From Succinatimonas hippei (GTDB lineage: Bacteria; Pseudomonadota; Gammaproteobacteria; Enterobacterales; Succinivibrionaceae): 9,730 nucleotides of DNA. Positions within the stretch are counted from its first letter, which is position 1. Every line of letters begins with the position of its first letter. Shown here in pieces: positions 6,224-9,730 of this stretch. The notes beneath the pieces were generated by a model that searched no databases, was not told where the DNA came from, and worked only from the letters and a program-made list of their open reading frames with translations. The stretch lies in contig SFGV01000066.1 in assembly GCA_004557545.1 (NCBI GenBank), positions 1-9,730 on the forward strand. Direction: 5' to 3'. Made by a program: the position numbers and the translations under genes.

Positions 6224-8386
6224 ATGATAACAATAAAAATCCCGTTACCCGCAACGGCTTTTGAATATACCGAGTGCGCGAGAGCTGAGGCAAAGCTCAG
6301 AAGCTGTCCTGATGTGGTGTCAGCCGTGATAGGGAAAGGCTCAGCGAAAATAACCTTAATCGAAGGCTCAAAGGCCTCAAAGGCCATGGCGCTTTTGTGT
6401 CTTTCAAAAATCCTGGGCTCAAGGTTAATCGGCAAAGGCTCCCAGGTTGTAAAAAATTCCGCCGGGGTTTTAAACCCTAAAAACGCGCCTGAGAGCGATA
6501 TTGACGGTGATTTCAGATCCCACCGCACGGCGGCCTGTGTCTCTTTGGGCTTCTTCCTGTTTTTTGAGGCGCTCAAGAGATTCAGCCCGACGGCGTTCGC
6601 GGGAACCGGGCTGTTCCGTTCGGTCGCCGTGCTTCTGATGTCGGCAAACCTGCTTAAAAGCGGTATAGGCAGCGCGATAAAGGAGCGCAAGCCCAACGCG
6701 GACACGCTTACCGTTACCGCGGTGCTGGCCTCTGTTGCCGCCGGCAGACCCGAGTCAAGCCTTACTCTGCTTACGCTCTCAAACTGCGCTGAAATGCTCA
6801 CGACCTACGCCGCCCGCCGCGCCCGCAGCAACATCAAAAAGCTCGTCGCGCTTGATGTGCGTGATGTATGGATAGTGGATAAGGACGGCACTGAGCGCAA
6901 GGTTCCGGTTGAGCAGGTAAAGCCCGGTATGACCATTACGGTTCATACAGGTGAGAAGATCTGCGTTGACGGAACGGTGGTTAAAGGGCAGGCCGCGGTG
7001 GATCAGGCTGCCATCACTGGCGAGAGCGCTCCTGCCGCCAAGAAAAGGGGCGACAAGGCTTACGCAGGAAGCGTGGTAAGCCTGGGCGATCTCACGCTTA
7101 AGGTTGAACGCGTTGGCGATGACACCTCACTTGCGCGTATTGTACACATGGTCGAGGACGCGAATAACCGCCGCGCCCCAGTGCAGAATTACGCCGACTC
7201 CATGGCAACAGCCTTAGTTCCGGTCTCGTTTATAGCCGCGGTGATTGTTTACGCGGCGACGCGGGATATCCAGCGTGTATTGAACATGCTCTTTATTGAT
7301 TTCTCATGCGGCTTAAAGCTTTCAACGGCGACAGCCATTTCAGCTGCCATAAGCCGCGCGGCCAAATCAGGGATCCTGGTAAAGGGCGGAAGCTTCATCG
7401 AGGAGGCCTCGCATATTGATACCGTGATCCTCGATAAGACAGGCACCATTACGCGCGGCAAGCCTGCCGTGGTGAATATAGCTACCTCAGAAGGAGTCTC
7501 CCCTGATACGGTGCTGCGTCTTGCCGCCTCTGCCGAACTCCACTCAAAGCACCCGATGGCGGTATCAATCTTAAATGAGGTAAAACGCCGCAAGCTGGAG
7601 ATCCCCGAGCATAAGGACACCAGGACCATTGTGGCCCGCGGGATCCTTGCCCATATTGAAAAGACTGGAGATTTCTCAGGCGGCGCCGTTCTGGTCGGAT
7701 CGCGTATTTTTATGCAGGAGCACAAGGTGCGCAATCTTATAGATCCGGTGAAAACCAGCCCAACAAGCTCGTTTATTTATGTTTCAGGCGCTGGCAGGTT
7801 GCTTGGCGTAATTGAGACTGACGATCCGGTGCGTGATGACTTCAAGCGCGCGATAAACCGCATGCGCTACGGCGGGGTTGAGGAAATAACCATGCTCACG
7901 GGCGACAACAAGGATGTCGCCTCGGTCATCGCCGCGAATCTCGGACTGGATGATTTCAGAGCCGAGGTCATGCCAGAGGACAAAGCCTCCTATGTAGCCA
8001 AAGCCCGCAGGCTTGGGAATGTTCTGATGGTGGGGGATGGCATCAATGACGCTCCGGCGCTTGCATATGCCGACATCGGAGTCGCGATGGGAAGTGGCTG
8101 CACTGACACGGCTATGGAGACTGCGGATGTCACGATAAACTCAGAGGATCCCTTAAAGCTTCCCGAGTTCATCGGGATTGGCCGGCGCACCATGAAGCTC
8201 GTGCATGAGAATTTCCGCGTCACCATCGCGGTCAACACCATAGCGATGATGATGGGAGCGCTTGGGCTTATAACCCCGCTGTGGGCCTCTGTAGTGCATA
8301 ACGCCTCAACCCTCGGTGTGGTTTTAAATTCAGCCAGGGTGCTGATTGAGCCTAAGAAGAAAGAGCGCGCTTCTCAGGGCGAATAG
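6224..8386 (+). CDS. P1B-type metal-transporting ATPase with atypical FSC transport motif
   Basis: Inner-membrane pump of 720 residues that uses ATP to move a metal ion. Order: a degenerate HMA-like N-terminus (1-70, no CxxC); helices near 102-119, 129-148, 159-174 and 177-194; actuator domain with TGES (265-268); helices near 327-346 and 351-376; catalytic DKTGT (phosphorylated D404); HP dipeptide (H443-P444); LTGDN (558-562); GDGINDAP (604-611); last two helices with HNASTLGVVLNSARV. All ATPase motifs are intact, so it should be active. The sixth helix reads IDFSCGLKLSTATA where copper pumps have CPC: the proline and first cysteine are lost and a lysine replaces the usual glycine. This places it near the CtpC-like/HMA_2-associated P1B pumps, but the metal cannot be named. 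ATG 6224 has GGAG seven bases upstream; a GTG at 6197 would add nine residues. Confidence 0.9.
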   Translation: MITIKIPLPATAFEYTECARAEAKLRSCPDVVSAVIGKGSAKITLIEGSKASKAMALLCLSKILGSRLIGKGSQVVKNSAGVLNPKNAPESDIDGDFRSHRTAACVSLGFFLFFEALKRFSPTAFAGTGLFRSVAVLLMSANLLKSGIGSAIKERKPNADTLTVTAVLASVAAGRPESSLTLLTLSNCAEMLTTYAARRARSNIKKLVALDVRDVWIVDKDGTERKVPVEQVKPGMTITVHTGEKICVDGTVVKGQAAVDQAAITGESAPAAKKRGDKAYAGSVVSLGDLTLKVERVGDDTSLARIVHMVEDANNRRAPVQNYADSMATALVPVSFIAAVIVYAATRDIQRVLNMLFIDFSCGLKLSTATAISAAISRAAKSGILVKGGSFIEEASHIDTVILDKTGTITRGKPAVVNIATSEGVSPDTVLRLAASAELHSKHPMAVSILNEVKRRKLEIPEHKDTRTIVARGILAHIEKTGDFSGGAVLVGSRIFMQEHKVRNLIDPVKTSPTSSFIYVSGAGRLLGVIETDDPVRDDFKRAINRMRYGGVEEITMLTGDNKDVASVIAANLGLDDFRAEVMPEDKASYVAKARRLGNVLMVGDGINDAPALAYADIGVAMGSGCTDTAMETADVTINSEDPLKLPEFIGIGRRTMKLVHENFRVTIAVNTIAMMMGALGLITPLWASVVHNASTLGVVLNSARVLIEPKKKERASQGE

Positions 8387-8400
8387 AGATTTTTTAACCA

Positions 8401-8419
8401 GGGAAGAGCGCTTCCCTTT
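8401..8419 (+). promoter_or_regulatory. Intra-operon hairpin between the ATPase and the small membrane genes
   Basis: GGGAAG-AGCG-CTTCCC is a perfect 6-bp stem with a 4-base loop, starting 14 bases after the ATPase stop and followed by only three T. It is too weak to be a full terminator. It may partly stop transcription or protect an mRNA end, so the amounts of ATPase and small proteins could differ. The AGGAG of the next gene begins eight bases after the stem. Confidence 0.5.
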
Positions 8420-8434
8420 ATACAGGAGAACATT

Positions 8435-8701
8435 ATGTCCAGTTTCTTCGATCGTACTACTCTGATTGGTCTTCTGGCCGGTGTGGTAGTCGGCGCGTTA
8501 GGCGCGAGCTATTACAGAAAGCATGAGGATGAGATCAACGCTAAGCTGCGTGAGTTTAAGTGCTGCGGTCATTTCGGAAAATCCCTCGGTGAAACCGTCG
8601 AGCAGGGCGCCGAGCTGACCCTTGAGGAGCTTGAGAGCCAGAAGGAGCGTCTTGAGGATCTGATAGCGGATCTTCAGGAGAAGCAGAAAAAACAGAAATA
8701 G
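8435..8701 (+). CDS. Small single-span membrane protein with glycine zipper and coiled-coil tail
   Basis: An 88-residue protein I cannot place in a named family. Residues 10-27 (LIGLLAGVVVGALGASYY) form one membrane helix with glycines at 12, 16 and 20 (a GxxxGxxxG zipper) plus G23, a pattern that packs helices tightly. Then comes a basic-acidic linker, a KCCGHFGK segment (C43, C44, H46) that could bind metal or form disulfides, and a charged helix (60-86, LTLEELESQKERLEDLIADL) likely to be a coiled coil. AGGAG lies six bases before the ATG. It follows the ATPase on the same strand and precedes a paralogue. A helper subunit of the pump is inferred from position and design only. Confidence 0.8.
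   Translation: MSSFFDRTTLIGLLAGVVVGALGASYYRKHEDEINAKLREFKCCGHFGKSLGETVEQGAELTLEELESQKERLEDLIADLQEKQKKQK
8476..8493 (+). repeat. 18-bp direct repeat, copy 1
   Basis: GGCCGGTGTGGTAGTCGG occurs again at 8753-8770. Both copies begin exactly 41 bases after their gene's ATG and encode AGVVVG at residues 15-20, pointing to tandem duplication of the small gene. Confidence 0.85.
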
Positions 8702-8711
8702 GAGATAAAAG

Positions 8712-8915
8712 ATGTTTAATTTCTTAACCTCAAAAGCTGTTGCCGCTTTCACGGCCGGTGTGGTAGTCGGTGTTGTCGGCTACAAGCTGGTTTCCGAGAA
8801 GAAAATCAATCCGCGCGCGCTTGAAAAGACCGTCTCTGATTTTGCAGGCCGTTTCAAGAAGAACGCTGACGCCAAAGAGCAGAACGAGACTGCGAAAAAA
8901 GGCGAGAAGGCCTGA
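8712..8915 (+). CDS. Small single-span membrane protein, paralogue of the preceding gene
   Basis: A 67-residue protein without a recognised family. Residues 9-26 (AVAAFTAGVVVGVVGYKL) make one membrane helix with AGVVVGxxG at the same residue numbers (15-23) as in the gene before, then a lysine-rich, mostly polar tail ending KKGEKA. It lacks the CC segment and the long coiled coil of its partner. The ribosome site GGAG overlaps the previous stop codon (TAG at 8699-8701) and sits seven bases before the ATG, so the two small genes are translated from one message. It is the last gene of the metal-ATPase operon. A role in oligomerisation or in steadying the pump is inference. Confidence 0.78.
   Translation: MFNFLTSKAVAAFTAGVVVGVVGYKLVSEKKINPRALEKTVSDFAGRFKKNADAKEQNETAKKGEKA
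8753..8770 (+). repeat. 18-bp direct repeat, copy 2
   Basis: Identical to 8476-8493 and in the same codon register. The sequences on either side have diverged, so the identity stops abruptly at both ends. Confidence 0.85.
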
Positions 8916-8932
8916 AAAACAGTCTTACCAAA

Positions 8933-8956
8933 CCGCGAGCTTATAAAACTCGGCGG
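8933..8956 (+). other. Weak hairpin after the metal-ATPase operon
   Basis: CCG-CGAG pairs with CTCG-G-CGG round a nine-base loop, with one bulged G. There is no T-run, so it is not called a terminator; it may protect the 3' end of the message. The rest of 8916-9017 shows nothing clear. Confidence 0.3.
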
Positions 8957-9017
8957 CATGGGATCTGACATCATATGAAGCGCTTGCGTTAATTTCTTTT
9001 AGCAATGTCGCGATGTT

Positions 9018-9045
9018 TTGAGATCAGATTTCGATAGACTATGAT
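9018..9045 (+). promoter_or_regulatory. Predicted sigma-70 promoter of the Nudix gene
   Basis: TTGAGA (9018-9023) and TATGAT (9040-9045), each one base from consensus, are 16 bases apart. Transcription would start near 9052, inside the 5' arm of the terminator stem at 9049-9068. Confidence 0.6.
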
Positions 9046-9048
9046 CAC

Positions 9049-9075
9049 GCGCAGGGATTTTCCCGCGCTTTTTTT
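9049..9075 (+). terminator. Intrinsic terminator of the metal-ATPase operon
   Basis: GCGC-A-GGGA pairs with TCCC-GCGC (an 8-bp stem with one bulged A, loop TTT) and is followed directly by seven T (9069-9075). It is the only strong terminator after 8915. It ends 15 bases before the next ATG, overlapping that gene's predicted start of transcription. Confidence 0.8.
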
Positions 9076-9090
9076 CTGCAGGAGTTAAAG

Positions 9091-9627
9091 ATGTCCGCCA
9101 ACGAGCTTGTGGATATAGTAAATGAGAATGATGAGGTTACAGACACCGTTGAGCGGCATGTGATGCGTGAAAAGCATCTTCCACACCGCGCCTCGTATAT
9201 CGCGGTTATGGATCCCTCAGGGCGTTTTTTAATTGAGATCCGCACTCTTACCAAGGACTACGCCCCAGGGCTTTTTGACGCTGTGGTAGGCGGGGTGATG
9301 CAGCATGGCGAGGAGCCCGATCTGAGCGCGGCGCGCGAGCTTAAGGAAGAGGTAGGTCTTGACGCGTCCTCAGGTGAAACCACTTTAACCTCACTTGGAA
9401 AGCTCCGTATTCCATATCGTGATGGCGTGCATTTCCTGTTCGGTTATCTTTACCTTGCGAAAAGCTCAGCGATAACCGTCCGCCAGCAGGAGGAGGTAAT
9501 GGGGATCATGCTGCTTGGCAGATCTGAGGTCGAAAAGCTTATGGACTCGTGCACCTGGGATTCTCAGATCGCCTTTAAGGAGATCTTAAAACGCGCTGAT
9601 GAGCATAAGCTTTTAAAAATAAACTGA
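9091..9627 (+). CDS. yfcD: Nudix hydrolase, YfcD-like
   Basis: Cytosolic hydrolase of nucleoside-diphosphate-linked or similar compounds, using Mg2+ or Mn2+ bound to the Nudix helix. The 178-residue protein contains the perfect Nudix box GX5EX7REUXEEXGU: G68, E74, then RELKEEVGL at 82-90, with E83, E86 and E87 as metal ligands. The N-terminus (ELVDIVNENDEVTDTVERHVMREKHLPHRASYI) matches the start of E. coli YfcD, and the length is nearly the same (180). This N-terminal layout is also seen in isopentenyl-diphosphate isomerases, but the box here is a Nudix hydrolase box. The true substrate of YfcD is not firmly known. AGGAG lies six bases before the ATG. It appears to be monocistronic with its own promoter. 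Confidence 0.88.
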   Translation: MSANELVDIVNENDEVTDTVERHVMREKHLPHRASYIAVMDPSGRFLIEIRTLTKDYAPGLFDAVVGGVMQHGEEPDLSAARELKEEVGLDASSGETTLTSLGKLRIPYRDGVHFLFGYLYLAKSSAITVRQQEEVMGIMLLGRSEVEKLMDSCTWDSQIAFKEILKRADEHKLLKIN

Positions 9628-9685
9628 AATGGTGTTAGGGATCCGCTAGATGATCCACTTGGATCTTAGAAGATGATCTGGAAGG

Positions 9686-9702
9686 AAGCTCTGTGAGCTT
9701 TT
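9686..9702 (+). terminator. Possible weak terminator after the Nudix gene
   Basis: AAGCTC-TGT-GAGCTT is a perfect 6-bp stem with a three-base loop, followed by only two more T. It lies about 60 bases after the stop at 9627. The short tail makes it a weak candidate. Confidence 0.4.
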
Positions 9703-9730
9703 GATCACCACATTTCCCAGAGTCTGTTTT

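Noticed and set aside
6166..6801. Open frame of 211 codons on the minus strand
   Set aside because: It lies opposite the P-type ATPase, has no ribosome site and reads as a serine/alanine-rich mirror of that gene; the plus strand explains the region fully.
7249..7734. Open frame of 161 codons on the minus strand
   Set aside because: It is antisense to the DKTGT and nucleotide-binding part of the ATPase and has no independent support.

Overview
The window reads as chromosomal DNA of a Gram-negative gammaproteobacterium. The evidence is a full-length UxaA and a UxaB close to the enteric proteins, a SlyX-type protein ending in the family's PPPHY tail, and a YfcD-type Nudix hydrolase. A fermentative gut lineage such as Succinivibrionaceae is possible, but that is only an impression. 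No rRNA, tRNA, CRISPR array, insertion sequence or phage gene was seen.

Region 1 (1-1386) is the end of a CUT2 (ribose/galactose-type) sugar ABC transporter operon: the 3' part of the ATPase gene, then the permease, closed by a hairpin terminator. Region 2 (1387-4636) is a two-gene hexuronate operon, uxaB-uxaA. It has its own promoter and two palindromes upstream, and it ends in a strong bidirectional terminator shared with the convergent slyX. Together UxaB and UxaA turn tagaturonate into altronate and then 2-keto-3-deoxygluconate.

Region 3 (about 5180-8915) is the most unusual part. It is a five-gene, same-strand cluster: a small HMA_2-like protein, a second HMA_2-like protein with C-terminal membrane segments, a P1B-type metal ATPase whose transport-site motif is FSC instead of CPC/SPC/TPC, and two very small single-span glycine-zipper proteins that are tandem paralogues. 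None of the three HMA-like modules carries a CxxC metal site. The cluster looks like an integrated membrane system built round a divergent metal pump. Its substrate cannot be read from the sequence.

Region 4 (8916-9730) holds a Nudix hydrolase gene (yfcD-like). Its predicted transcription start falls inside the terminator that closes the upstream operon. After it comes a short non-coding tail rich in GATC sites.
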